Shown here piece after piece: positions 10,420 through 18,977 of a stretch of 64,000 nucleotides of DNA. This DNA is from Amoebidium appalachense. Taxonomy: Eukaryota > Ichthyosporea. The notes beneath the pieces were generated by a model. That model saw nothing but the letters and a program-made list of their open reading frames with translations. It had not been told where the DNA came from and ran no database searches. Where the stretch lies: assembly GCA_963693365.1 (NCBI GenBank), contig CAVNZM010000005.1, forward strand, positions 2,914,001 through 2,978,000, in the 5' to 3' direction. Each line of letters opens with the position of its first letter. Positions within the stretch are counted from its first letter, which is position 1. Position numbers and translations under genes: made by a program.

Positions 10420-10968
10420 CTAGAATTCCAACCCCAGCACACCCCCTGTCTTTGAGCTGCGCGGGTATGTCTCAGGCACCCACGACACTACACGTGGGCC
10501 ACCCACTGGCTGGGGCTCTGTAAACAGAAGCAGGCACACGCCCTCTGGTGATGGTCTCTTGAACCCCTCAAACTTGACCCTGCCCCGCAAAATGCGCACC
10601 TCTGCAGCGTACCTAAACGCCAGGTCATGATGAAACCAGCGTGCCTCTGTGCGTGCAGGTACAAGCAGTACGCTCTTTCTACCCTTTGACATGTACATCT
10701 GTATGGCCTTGCGTATGAAGGGGGAAATATCGGAGAACGGTGGGTTGACATAGTTGATTTTCTCGCTGGACCACACACTGTCATCTGTGAGTGCGCAAGG
10801 GTCCTCCCCCTCTCGCCAGGTGATGGGGCAGGGGTCATTGAGTGTGCCAAACTCTTTTTCAAGCGCTTCCAGCAGCCATGCAGGCGTCTGCACCTTGTCT
10901 GTGTCCACACCGGTCCTCCTCTTGTCCACCGTCGACTTGTACACTCCGCAGCAACTCCCAAGCCCCAT
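10420..10968 (-). CDS. dam: Dam-type DNA N6-adenine methyltransferase, 182 aa
   Basis: This is a phage/virus-type Dam methyltransferase, which transfers a methyl group from S-adenosylmethionine to N6 of adenine in DNA. The catalytic motif NPPF is at residues 75-78, preceded by a DPC block (45-47) and a Trp-rich strand. A VLLVPAR strand and a conserved WFHHDL segment follow, matching the family's fold and usual 150-190 aa length. The start is ATG 10968; the upstream in-frame start is GTG. The N-terminus MGLGSCC is unusual for the family and could be myristoylated or palmitoylated. It may protect or mark viral DNA. No partner restriction enzyme is visible in the window. Confidence 0.85.
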   Translation of the reverse strand: MGLGSCCGVYKSTVDKRRTGVDTDKVQTPAWLLEALEKEFGTLNDPCPITWREGEDPCALTDDSVWSSEKINYVNPPFSDISPFIRKAIQMYMSKGRKSVLLVPARTEARWFHHDLAFRYAAEVRILRGRVKFEGFKRPSPEGVCLLLFTEPQPVGGPRVVSWVPETYPRSSKTGGVLGLEF

Positions 10969-11285
10969 GATCACACAGTCCCGCACCTGTGTGCTGTGAA
11001 AATTTCGCGGGCCACGGGCCGGGCCGGATCCTGCCGGGTCCGGGTCGGAGCGGGCCGTAAATGGGTCGGGTGGTCCGCAAAGGGCAGATTCGGGTCAGGA
11101 CCAGTGGTCCGCACATGGAGGATTAGCCTGATTTGGCAGGTGACCAAATAGGGCTAGTTTTGACGGCTGCGGGTTGGTGGGGCGTCGCCTGTTTGCGCAA
11201 ACATTCCATTAAACCAATTTAAAACATAATTGCGGTCGCTCATTGGTGGGGAGTCTCTGTTTTTTTCAAGACATGGGAGGCTGCC
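10969..11285. promoter_or_regulatory. GC-rich spacer between methyltransferase and integrase
   Basis: This 317-nt gap holds repeated GGGCCGG and GGGTCGG-type motifs (about 11008-11085) and an inverted CCAAT box near 11242. It contains no gene and probably holds the V5 promoter and the 3' end of V6. Confidence 0.4.
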
Positions 11286-12605
11286 CTAACGGCGTGCGTG
11301 CCTTTCACTGCGACGCAGACCCACTTGCTCCGGTTGATGTTCAAACGCGAGTTTTTTCCGTTCCCGTGCCTTGCGTGTTTCTTTTTCCTTTTGGATTTGT
11401 CCACGTGTGCCCTTTCGGGGCACCAGCTCACGGCCTTCAAACGCCAGCTCTTCCACGGCTTTTTCCTTGGCTGTCTCCTTACGGGCTTTACGCATCTCGC
11501 TGCTGTGCGGTACGGGCACACTGGTAGGTGGTACCTTCTTTAGCATGGTGTCTGGCCAAGCGTAGCGTAGGCCTGGCGTGTGTCTCCTCATCTCCCCTGT
11601 GGCTGCGTTGCGTAGGGCCCACCCACTTGCATCCTTGTAGGCAAGCGTGTAGACGTCCTTAGACCAGTTTCTGCCTTCTTCTTCAAACGGTCCCTTTGGT
11701 TTCTTGAGTGCACGTACGTGCACACCCTCTGTGTGGCCCATCCTTTCACGTAGCGTACGCTTCTGTTTCCTGTTCTCCAGCCACGTGTTGATGCTGTTCC
11801 ACCGTTCTGCCCGCTGGGTCATGCTGTCGGGGTCTCTGCCTATGGAACCATGGTACGTATCGTTGTAATCCTCCAGCACGTCTTCCAACCCTTCCCCTAT
11901 CCACTTGCCCGTGTTGTTGGTCTCCATGTACTTGGTCAGTCCTTGCTTTAGAGTACGGTGGAACCGTTCCACCATGGCTACATTGCGTGGTTTTCTGCCT
12001 GGTTTTTGCGGGAGAATGGTGATGTCATTGTCGCCGTAGTACTTTTTCATGGTGTTGCTAAGAAACTCCGTGCCCTTGTCCGTAAAGATTTGCTTCACCT
12101 CTGTAGGTTGTAGGTTTTCCTCCCCCTCGTTGCTTTCGTCCTTCATCTCCTTGATTGTGTGTAGGGCCTTATCCACTGCCCTCCTCATCTCTGGCCCGTT
12201 GCTGATGGTGAGGTGCTCACTCTTCCCGGTCCCCGAGCTCTTTGTTTTTATGGGTACGACTGTTGCTTGCCGCGTGTTCATGTCAATCACACTCAATCCC
12301 CCCTTGTACCCCCTGTTTGCCTTTGAGTAACGTGGCATGAAAAACAGGTCGGCTGCCACACTGTTTGGCCGTGCTGTTGTGGTGAGGTAGTCCTTCCTCT
12401 TAATCCTATGGGGGGCCATCACCTCCGTGAGGGACTCCTGCAGCCCCGAGTGTCTCCTGGACAGGTAGGCACGCACGGCCGGTTGCCCCACCCTCTTGTC
12501 TTTTGCTTTTGCACGATGCCATAGGGCTTGTACGGAGGGGGGGAGCTTGAAGGTGTCGTAGGTTTCATCAATCACCTGCTCAATGTCCTTCCCGTGGGCC
12601 ACCAT
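11286..12605 (-). CDS. Retroviral/Polinton-type DDE integrase, 439 aa
   Basis: This is the enzyme that would insert element DNA into the host genome. The rve core has the triad D86 (ADLFFMP), D176 (FTDKGTEF) and E213 (VERFHRTLK), with 36 residues between the last two, close to the classic DD35E. N-terminal residues 1-75 are helical, but I see no clear HHCC zinc finger. Residues about 305-360 form an SH3/chromo-like beta barrel with the NW...V and Y...D..G pattern typical of Polinton and gypsy integrases. The C-terminal 80 residues are a Lys/Arg-rich tail. ATG 12605 is in ACCATGG. The frame is fully open, which suggests recent or maintained function. It lies 21 nt after the preceding minus-strand frame V7. 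Confidence 0.9.
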   Translation of the reverse strand: MVAHGKDIEQVIDETYDTFKLPPSVQALWHRAKAKDKRVGQPAVRAYLSRRHSGLQESLTEVMAPHRIKRKDYLTTTARPNSVAADLFFMPRYSKANRGYKGGLSVIDMNTRQATVVPIKTKSSGTGKSEHLTISNGPEMRRAVDKALHTIKEMKDESNEGEENLQPTEVKQIFTDKGTEFLSNTMKKYYGDNDITILPQKPGRKPRNVAMVERFHRTLKQGLTKYMETNNTGKWIGEGLEDVLEDYNDTYHGSIGRDPDSMTQRAERWNSINTWLENRKQKRTLRERMGHTEGVHVRALKKPKGPFEEEGRNWSKDVYTLAYKDASGWALRNAATGEMRRHTPGLRYAWPDTMLKKVPPTSVPVPHSSEMRKARKETAKEKAVEELAFEGRELVPRKGTRGQIQKEKETRKARERKKLAFEHQPEQVGLRRSERHARR

Positions 12606-12626
12606 GGTTGTTTCTTGTGCCTCCTA

Positions 12627-13224
12627 CTAGTCGGTCGACACTTTCTCCTTTGGGATCCTTCTTGGTCTGCGTGTAGCTGTGGTCTTTTTGGCTGTCTTTT
12701 TGGCCTTGGGGGCAGGGGGTGGTTGTAGCTTGATGGGGTGGTCGGGCATGAGTGGCCGGGGGTGCAATGGTGTGATGTCCTGCTCCGTGTCTGTGCTTGC
12801 GGGTCACCGTACATCCTCATTGTCGTCGAGTAGTGTGAGCACGGAGGGTTGTTGCTCTTGGAGTGGTGGGGGGGAGGCGGGAGGGGTGGGGAAGGCAAAG
12901 AGGGGCTCATAGGGGGGTGTTGGGGAGAGGGCGTCGTGGGGAAAAGGGGTGTCTGGTCGGGGGAAAGTGGGGGGGAAGAGAGGGGAAGGGGGAGGGGGTG
13001 GGGTACTCTTGCAGTAGCACGTCCCTTATGGTGCTTGCATGCCCTTTCAACCACTCTGTGAAGGATTTCCACTCTAGCCCCTGCTCTGTGCACACTAGCA
13101 TGTCCCCTTCCTTGGGTCGGTATCTAGGAAAGACAAGGGTATAGGATTCGGTCGATGAGTGGGCTTGCACACCCACGTACTCTCCCGATCGCGTGAGCAG
13201 ATTGAGTCTGTGTACGTTAGACAT
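12627..13224 (-). pseudogene. Broken gene V7: SH3-like N-terminus, Pro-rich linker, basic tail
   Basis: From ATG 13224 an open frame of 105 codons encodes a folded-looking N-terminus (about 75 residues, with a GDML..EQG.EW pattern) and then a proline-rich linker, ending at 12907. The reading continues in another frame with an acidic LDDNEDVR segment, an in-frame TGA near 12807, and a very basic PAPKAKKTAKK-type tail ending TAG at 12627-12629, 21 nt before the integrase. The coherent composition across the breaks suggests one former protein of about 200 aa with a nuclear-localisation or DNA-binding tail, now carrying a frameshift and a stop. Alternatively only the 105-aa product is made. Family unknown. 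Confidence 0.5.
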
Positions 13225-13270
13225 GGTGGATGTTTGCCTTTATTGTAGTTGCACATTTTTTCGCACCGTG

Positions 13271-14029
13271 ATGGTACCAGACAACTGGAGAATGATTGTC
13301 AACCTGGCTCGAATCTACTTTACGACATGCTGTGCTATCATGTGTGTTGCATTGGTTGCTGCATCCTACGGCACAGTCACAATGATACCAGAGTTCGCGA
13401 AACGTACATGCATGTTCTGGCTCATCATCCTGCCCCTCACAGGTGTGGTCATGTGCCAAGCACAATGGGTGGCGTATGCCTGGCTCGACGTGGACACCCA
13501 CCCTGACGTGGCCGGCCACTGTGTGATGTGGGCGCCCTACTGGCTGGGCTCGTGGCTGTATGTGGCCTCCCCCCTCGCCTACATGCTGGCAGCAGCGTGC
13601 TGGGCCCGATCCATGCGTGTGACGACCACGTTGTTCTTCCCACGGGCCGTGGCGTACATGGTGTGTGCCTCCCTCCTCCCCCTAAGTGCCCTCTACGGCA
13701 TGACGTGCGTGTTTGAACCGTCGGTGTTTGGCTACGTGTTTCTTGTGTCGAGGGGCGTGCTGGCGTGTGCCACCCTCGTCTGTGCACGGTACATGCTCTC
13801 CCTGTCCGTGCCCGTGCTCACCAGGAACATTGTGCTGTGCGTGTGCGTGCATGCAGGCCTTGCACTGGCGGGCATTGTGTTTGACGAGCTCCACTGGAAC
13901 CTGTTGGAGTTTGGGTTTTTGGAGAACGGGTTTCTGACCACCTTGGGGTACACACTGCTCGCCTGCTGCCTGCTTGCCCTCTGGTACCTCATACTCTACT
14001 GCATGGACGTGCTGGGCCCCTACACGTAG
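13271..14029 (+). CDS. Virus-element seven-transmembrane protein V8, 252 aa
   Basis: ATG 13271 (GTGATGG context) gives a protein with seven hydrophobic segments, at about residues 14-38, 48-72, 92-114, 120-142, 152-174, 183-203 and 216-240. Loops are short, and Cys and Trp are abundant. An in-frame ATG at 13223 abuts the divergent V7 start and would add 16 residues. The topology resembles rhodopsin/GPCR-size proteins, but the last helix has no lysine, so a retinal-binding rhodopsin is unlikely. It could be a viral receptor-like or channel-like membrane protein. It is transcribed divergently from V7 and converges on V9, with only 2 nt between their stop codons. Confidence 0.8.
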   Translation: MVPDNWRMIVNLARIYFTTCCAIMCVALVAASYGTVTMIPEFAKRTCMFWLIILPLTGVVMCQAQWVAYAWLDVDTHPDVAGHCVMWAPYWLGSWLYVASPLAYMLAAACWARSMRVTTTLFFPRAVAYMVCASLLPLSALYGMTCVFEPSVFGYVFLVSRGVLACATLVCARYMLSLSVPVLTRNIVLCVCVHAGLALAGIVFDELHWNLLEFGFLENGFLTTLGYTLLACCLLALWYLILYCMDVLGPYT

Positions 14030-14031
14030 TT

Positions 14032-16040
14032 TTAGGGCATGGTCCATTTTGGCCCGTTGTCCCAGTCACCCACATCCACGACGTTGTGGTCGGGCCCGTA
14101 CTTACCCTGGTTGTTCTTCCAGGCCTCGAGCTCGGCGGCGTAGTTGTCGTAGTCGGTGGCGGCCCGGCGTGCCTTCCTCTTGCCCATCTTGCCAATGCCC
14201 GTGCCTAGCTTCCCTCCGTACCTCTGTGCGAGTTTGCATGCCCCCTTGCCCACGGCAGACACGGCATCACCGACCACAGGTATGACCCCCATCAGGTCCA
14301 TCACACTCTCCACAATGTCCAACGGGCTTGGTTTGAACGTTTCCTCTTCGACGAAGTCTCTTAGCACGGGCACAAAGTTGATCTCCCTCGGCCTCACCAT
14401 GAACCACAGGTCGTTTTCCTGCATGCTCTGTGGCACCTTTCCGTTGGGCATGTGTGCACGTATGGTGTTGAGGTACTGTTTGAGGGCCGAGCCCACCGGT
14501 TCCCATAGCTGGTCCACCTCGTCCCAGGGGTCGGGGGAAACGGCTTCGTTGTAGTTTAGACGTAGCACCCGGCTTGTCACCCGGTACGTGAGCTCCATTT
14601 CCGGGTGGGGTAGTGACCCCTTTGGGCCCGAATACACGCTCTTGTTGGTCCCCCCCAAATCACCGACGGCGCTGACGGTGGTTTCGTATTGAAACATGAC
14701 GCTGGGAAACTTGTAGCGGACCTTGTGGTCAAGTTTCACGTAGCCCATGCGTGTGGTCACCGTGTAGTCGTTGGGGCCCCTGTTGGAGAAGTGCAGGAGG
14801 CCCGGCCTGAAGTACCGTGTCTTGGTTGTGCCCGTTATGCTCTCCTGCTCCTGTTCCCACACCTTGCTCTTTATCCAGTTTGTGAGAACCTTGTCGTCGT
14901 AGGGGAACTTTCCGCCCCCGGGCAGGTCGGGGTTGTCCTCGTTGATGTAGTCCATGTGCCAGTCGTTGTTGGTGTCGTGCAGGTCCGTGTGGTCAACCTC
15001 TGTGTTGATGATGGGCACGTCGTGCAGGTACTCGGCCTTCTCGACGACGACCTGGTTGAGCTCGTACAGCTGGCTGCTGTCTAGGTTGGCGGTGAGCTTG
15101 CCGGCAATGTGCTGCTGCAGCGGCTCCCCCCGGGGCACGGTGCCCATGACAATGTCGTACGTCATGAACGGTAAGACCCTGCTGATGCCCTTCTTGTTGT
15201 AGGCGTAGTTGTTGTTGAGGGGGTACGTGTTTGATGATATGACGGCCTCCATGGTTGGGGTGTAGGGCCAAAGGGTGGCGTGTCTTGCCTCGTCCGTTTC
15301 GTTTTCGTAGAAGTTGGTGTACGTGTGGCCGTCGTCCTTGTCCTGCCCGTTTATGCCGACATGGTCGAACTTGAAGCATGCGGTTCGTGCAGACATGGGG
15401 TAGTGGTGGGTCTGGAACGTGATGGTCTGTCTCTCCTCGTCCCAGCTCCCAAAGAAGAGGGGGTGCCCATGCTGTGTGGGGTGTCTGGGTTGCTTATCAT
15501 GGGAAACTTGGGGAAGTCGGGTCGTTCGGGCAGGGCCGTCTTGATCTGTCTGTTTATGGTACGCACCGACGTCCACCCGTCGGAAAACAGAAAGTTTGGC
15601 CGGACCCACATGGAGTAGGGAAATATCGGGTCGGGGGTTAGGCCCTCCAGCCTCAGCAGGCGACGTACAATGTTGTCCTCAAAGTCTTCCTTGTCGTCCC
15701 CCCACAGCACCTTTACTATAGTGTCCAAGGTTTCCTTCATGGTGTCGTAGACGGTGTGCTCGTCCCAGTTCTTGACCATACCCTTTTCCAACAGCACCAC
15801 CCTCCTCTCCAGGTCGTCCAGCCGGTCGGTCACCTCCGCCACGGGCATGAAGGTACCGGCCCCCACCTCGTCCACCTTCAGGAAGGCAGGCCCCCCTCGG
15901 GGGAGGCTTTTGGGCAGCTCGAGGACGTAACTGTCGTGCCCGTGCCCGCTCGAATCGGGTCGGATGCCGACGTAGTAGTCTGCGCTCTTCGGGCCCACCA
16001 GGGAGAGTCCCTGGGCAACGTGCCACGCTAAAGCGCTCAT
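14032..16040 (-). CDS. Virion-type protein V9, two frames joined by a frameshift (about 669 aa)
   Basis: ATG 16040 opens a frame with a 65-residue N-terminal module shared with the fibre V11, a short coiled coil (VTDRLDDLERRVVLLEKG-type) and a beta-rich part. Near 15459-15463, a run of five G on the plus strand, coding sense jumps to the -1 frame and continues without interruption to TAA 14032. The second frame has no ATG before 15396, supporting one original gene. The C-terminal portion has a hydrophobic Gly/Val-rich segment (VMDLMGVIPVVGDAVSAVG) followed by Lys/Arg, like membrane-active or capsid-anchoring regions. The large size and the shared anchor module suggest a major structural protein. 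The break may be real, a programmed frameshift or a homopolymer error. Confidence 0.65.
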
Positions 16041-16058
16041 GGTGGGTTTACTAGTGTG

Positions 16059-16451
16059 TTAGAAATAATTTTGCGTCCCCCATTCAAGGTCTGCATAGAA
16101 GGTGGGAGGGTGGGTAACTATGTTGGTGCGGGGAATGCTGGCCTTGTCCTTGTAGTCGGTAAACCGTGGGTACTTTGCCAACACCAGCACGTCAAAGTTG
16201 TTGTAGCCGGCAACGCTTGCATAGCTCTCTGTGTCGGTCTGGAAGAGCTTTGTCAGCCTTACCTTGAGCTTGAACCGAAAGTCATCCCCTGTGGGAACAA
16301 CGGCCCCCTCCAACATGCCGGAGCCTAGCGCAAACGGGTAGATGTTGTTTAAATCCCACGGGGACACGCACGACATGGGTAGGGAGCCCACGTGGGTGAC
16401 ATACTTGCGCACACCGTTGGTCCCTAGTGTCCAGAAGTAGACAATCACCAT
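16059..16451 (-). CDS. Virus-element protein V10, unknown, 130 aa
   Basis: ATG 16451 (CACCATGG on the coding strand) gives a 130-aa beta-rich protein with many aromatic residues and no TM helix or signal peptide. A TATATC box lies about 23 nt before the ATG. It is wedged between V9 (18 nt) and V11 (105 nt), both probable structural genes, so a small virion or fibre-head protein is plausible. No family recognised. Confidence 0.65.
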   Translation of the reverse strand: MVIVYFWTLGTNGVRKYVTHVGSLPMSCVSPWDLNNIYPFALGSGMLEGAVVPTGDDFRFKLKVRLTKLFQTDTESYASVAGYNNFDVLVLAKYPRFTDYKDKASIPRTNIVTHPPTFYADLEWGTQNYF

Positions 16452-16556
16452 GAGTTCGGCCCCCGGCGATGATATACACTGGGGTTTAATGACTGGCTCG
16501 TACGTTGACCTGTATATGCTGATCGTGTCCTCCCATGCAGCCTTTCCGGCAACGTT

Positions 16557-17792
16557 CTACCCCTGGGCGGCAGCATGGTGTACTTTCACCGTCAGGTAGG
16601 CCGGGCCCGTGCGCCGGCTCCCGTACGTGTTGCTGAGCAGCATGCCCTCGCCGGCCGGCGGCATACGGGGTTTGATGGCACCCATGTCTGTGGTCAGGGT
16701 AGCCACGGTCGTGTCGTGGAGATTCACGAGCGTGTTGAGCCGGTTGACGTCGAGGCCAAGTGTCGTGCTACTACTCTTCAGACTGGCAATGTCCGTGTTC
16801 TGTGTCGTGTTGACCGTCACTGCACCGTTGGCCGTGTTGAGGGCATTGGTGGCTTTCGCCTCCACGGCCGTCAGCCGGGCGTCGAGGGACCCTGTGGTAG
16901 TTTTGAGGCCGGCAATGTCGTTTGTCTGCGTGGTGTTGACCGTCACTGCACCGTTGGCCGTGTTGAGGGCGGTGGTGGCCTTGCCCTCCACTGCCGTCAG
17001 CCTCGTGTCCAGGCTCCCCGTGGTGGTCTTGAGGCCGGCAATGTCCGTGTTCTGTGTGGTGTTGACCGTCACTGCGCCGTTGGCCGTGTTGAGGGCGGTG
17101 GTGGCCTTGCCCTCCACTGCCGTCAGCCTCGTGTCCAGGCTCCCCGTGGTGGTCTTGAGGCCGGCAATGTCCGTGTTCTGTGTGGTGTTGACCGTCACTG
17201 CGCCGTTGGCCGTGTTGAGGGCGGTGGTGGCCTTGCCCTCCACTGCCGTCAGCCTCGTGTCCAGGCCCCCCGTGGTGGTCTTGAGGCCGGCAATGTCCGT
17301 GTTCTGTGTGGTGTTGACCGTCACTGCGCCGTTGGCCACATCGAGGACCGACGCTACCTTCCCTTCTACTGCCGTCAGCCTTGTGCCCAGACCTCCTGCC
17401 GTGGTTTTGAGCCCGACAATGTCCGTGTTCTGCATGGTGTTCACACCCTCCACGGCCGTCATTCGGGTACCCAGACCTTCCGTTGTGGTTTTGAGACCGG
17501 CAATGTCCGTGTCCTGTGTGGTGTTTACTTCTTCTACGGTAGCCACCCTGGCCCCCAGTGCCTGCACGGTTGCATCAGACGGCACGTCGGCAGCGTCCAC
17601 AAACGACATGTTGCCGTTGGGGTCACATGCCATGTAGGCAAATGTAGCCGGCCCGGTCAAGGGCAATGTCAGATCGTATGCATCGTGTTTGTGGCCTGTT
17701 GTGTTGGCCACCACCCCCACGTAGTAGCCGTCTTTTCGTCGGTTCGTGAGTGCAAGCCCGTCAGCCACGGTCCAGTTGAGTGATTTGGGCAT
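16557..17792 (-). CDS. Repeat-built coiled-coil fibre protein V11, 411 aa
   Basis: The start is ATG 17792 (the upstream frame start is non-ATG), matching the start of its relative V9. Residues 1-65 are the module shared with V9 (W.VA.GL.L, YYVG, GH.HD.Y). Residues about 75-345 are a chain of near-identical repeats: 28-residue units first, then 42-residue units that add a 14-residue KATTALNTANGAVT-like insert. All lengths are multiples of seven and the hydrophobic spacing fits a parallel coiled coil, as in trimeric phage tail fibres and bacterial adhesins. A non-repeat C-terminus (about 65 residues) would be the distal tip. I infer a receptor-binding spike or fibre. Confidence 0.75.
   Translation of the reverse strand: MPKSLNWTVADGLALTNRRKDGYYVGVVANTTGHKHDAYDLTLPLTGPATFAYMACDPNGNMSFVDAADVPSDATVQALGARVATVEEVNTTQDTDIAGLKTTTEGLGTRMTAVEGVNTMQNTDIVGLKTTAGGLGTRLTAVEGKVASVLDVANGAVTVNTTQNTDIAGLKTTTGGLDTRLTAVEGKATTALNTANGAVTVNTTQNTDIAGLKTTTGSLDTRLTAVEGKATTALNTANGAVTVNTTQNTDIAGLKTTTGSLDTRLTAVEGKATTALNTANGAVTVNTTQTNDIAGLKTTTGSLDARLTAVEAKATNALNTANGAVTVNTTQNTDIASLKSSSTTLGLDVNRLNTLVNLHDTTVATLTTDMGAIKPRMPPAGEGMLLSNTYGSRRTGPAYLTVKVHHAAAQG
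16790..17530 (-). repeat. 126-bp / 84-bp coding tandem repeats inside V11
   Basis: About five copies of a 126-bp unit and two 84-bp units lacking the 42-bp insert. The middle copies are nearly identical at nucleotide level, implying recent expansion or homogenisation. Copy number could vary between isolates. Confidence 0.85.
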
Positions 17793-17843
17793 GGTTGCAC
17801 AAGTGTGCACGTTACTACATGACGTTGAATTTTTGTACGGTGT

Positions 17844-17850
17844 TTATAAC
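17844..17850 (+). promoter_or_regulatory. TATA box of V12
   Basis: TTTATAAC lies about 28 nt upstream of the V12 ATG within the 80-bp divergent spacer between V11 and V12, leaving nearly no leader. Confidence 0.45.
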
Positions 17851-17872
17851 GGTATTTGTGCCCACTACCACC

Positions 17873-18931
17873 ATGGACCAAGCCCCAACACACCTCGTAG
17901 TCATGCAACACGTCGGTGACTTTGTGCAAGGCCAGAAGGACCCAGCCCCTGTGGAAATGAAGGCCATGCTGTCTCCCCCGATAGGGTTCCAGCAGAACAC
18001 GTCGTTGGGGGTCAAGTGGGTGAGCACCATGACCACCCCCACCACCTTCTACTACCCGTACCCCCGTGATGAGTGCTATGTCAACATGGCCCGCCAGCTC
18101 CCGACCCCGGGAGGGGGGTGGGGCTCACCCACCGACATCCAGCGCCTGTACTTTGAAGCCACACCCGACGAGTTGCAAATCGAACCTGGCAAGAAGGTGT
18201 GGCGTACCATTCCCCTGTGGGAGTTAGGGGTGAGCCCGACGGGTGCCTTTGTGGGTCGTGGGAGCAGCAACGAGTTATCCAGAGACCTGGCGAGTACTGA
18301 AAACGTCTTTGGGTCGTATATGGGGTATTGGTTGCAGTTCCTGCTGGATAGGTACCTTACGAGCGTACTTGGCAACGACAAACCTGCCGACGGGGAAGTG
18401 GAGTTGAGCTACGACGAGAAGACCGGTCGGATTAAGTTCGTAAACCGTGCACCCGATACCAGGTACCTCATGTGGTTCGACTCGCCGGTGGTGGCTGCTG
18501 CAGCCGGTATGAACGTGGGGGATAGCCTGGTTAGCTCAAAGCCCGGCAGGGACGAGACCACGGCCCCTAATGTTGGGTGTTTCCCCACCCACTTCCTCCT
18601 CGAGCTTCACGGTGTGAACTCAGAGTCGTCCGTGAGTATAGCCAACGCCGACGTCAAGTTTCAGTCCTCCTACCCCAGCAAGGACGTGCTGGCCGTCATT
18701 CCTGCCTTTCCCAACATCACCGTCCCGTTCTTTGACAACGGGGCAGTCATCGAGCTACCACTCGACGTCAGCACGCACATCAACTCTCTCACAGTGAGGC
18801 TGGTGAGCTGTTACGGCAACGTTGTACGGATGAGAGGTGACGTGACCTTTTTATTGTGCCTGAGGCGTATTCCCAGACCCACAGGGTCCACGGTCGTCCG
18901 ACCCATGAGCAAGCCACAACGGTTCGGCTAG
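17873..18931 (+). CDS. Probable capsid-associated protein V12, 352 aa
   Basis: ATG 17873 is in CTACCACCATGG. A soluble, beta-rich protein without TM or signal peptide. Its last 60 residues have the pattern I..L.V.L...G..V...G.V...L.LRR, which resembles the C-terminal strands of penton or minor-capsid jelly-roll proteins of Polintons and adintovirus-like elements. This is pattern recognition, not an alignment. It is transcribed divergently from the fibre gene V11 and followed at 46 nt by V13. If correct, V9-V12 form a structural-gene block. Confidence 0.6.
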   Translation: MDQAPTHLVVMQHVGDFVQGQKDPAPVEMKAMLSPPIGFQQNTSLGVKWVSTMTTPTTFYYPYPRDECYVNMARQLPTPGGGWGSPTDIQRLYFEATPDELQIEPGKKVWRTIPLWELGVSPTGAFVGRGSSNELSRDLASTENVFGSYMGYWLQFLLDRYLTSVLGNDKPADGEVELSYDEKTGRIKFVNRAPDTRYLMWFDSPVVAAAAGMNVGDSLVSSKPGRDETTAPNVGCFPTHFLLELHGVNSESSVSIANADVKFQSSYPSKDVLAVIPAFPNITVPFFDNGAVIELPLDVSTHINSLTVRLVSCYGNVVRMRGDVTFLLCLRRIPRPTGSTVVRPMSKPQRFG

Positions 18932-18977
18932 GTGTTGCATATTTTCACCACCACTCAATGAAGACATTACTACCACC

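Noticed and set aside
13271-14029. Viral rhodopsin
   Set aside because: Seven helices fit, but no lysine is present in the last helix for retinal attachment.
15351-15609. Two genuinely overlapping genes in V9
   Set aside because: Before about 15460 only the upstream frame looks protein-like and afterwards only the downstream one; a frameshift explains it better than a dual-coded overlap.
16575-17783. Long plus-strand frames (402 and 342 codons) opposite V11
   Set aside because: They are antisense shadows of the repeat fibre gene; the minus frame has the proper ATG, the N-terminal module shared with V9 and heptad spacing.
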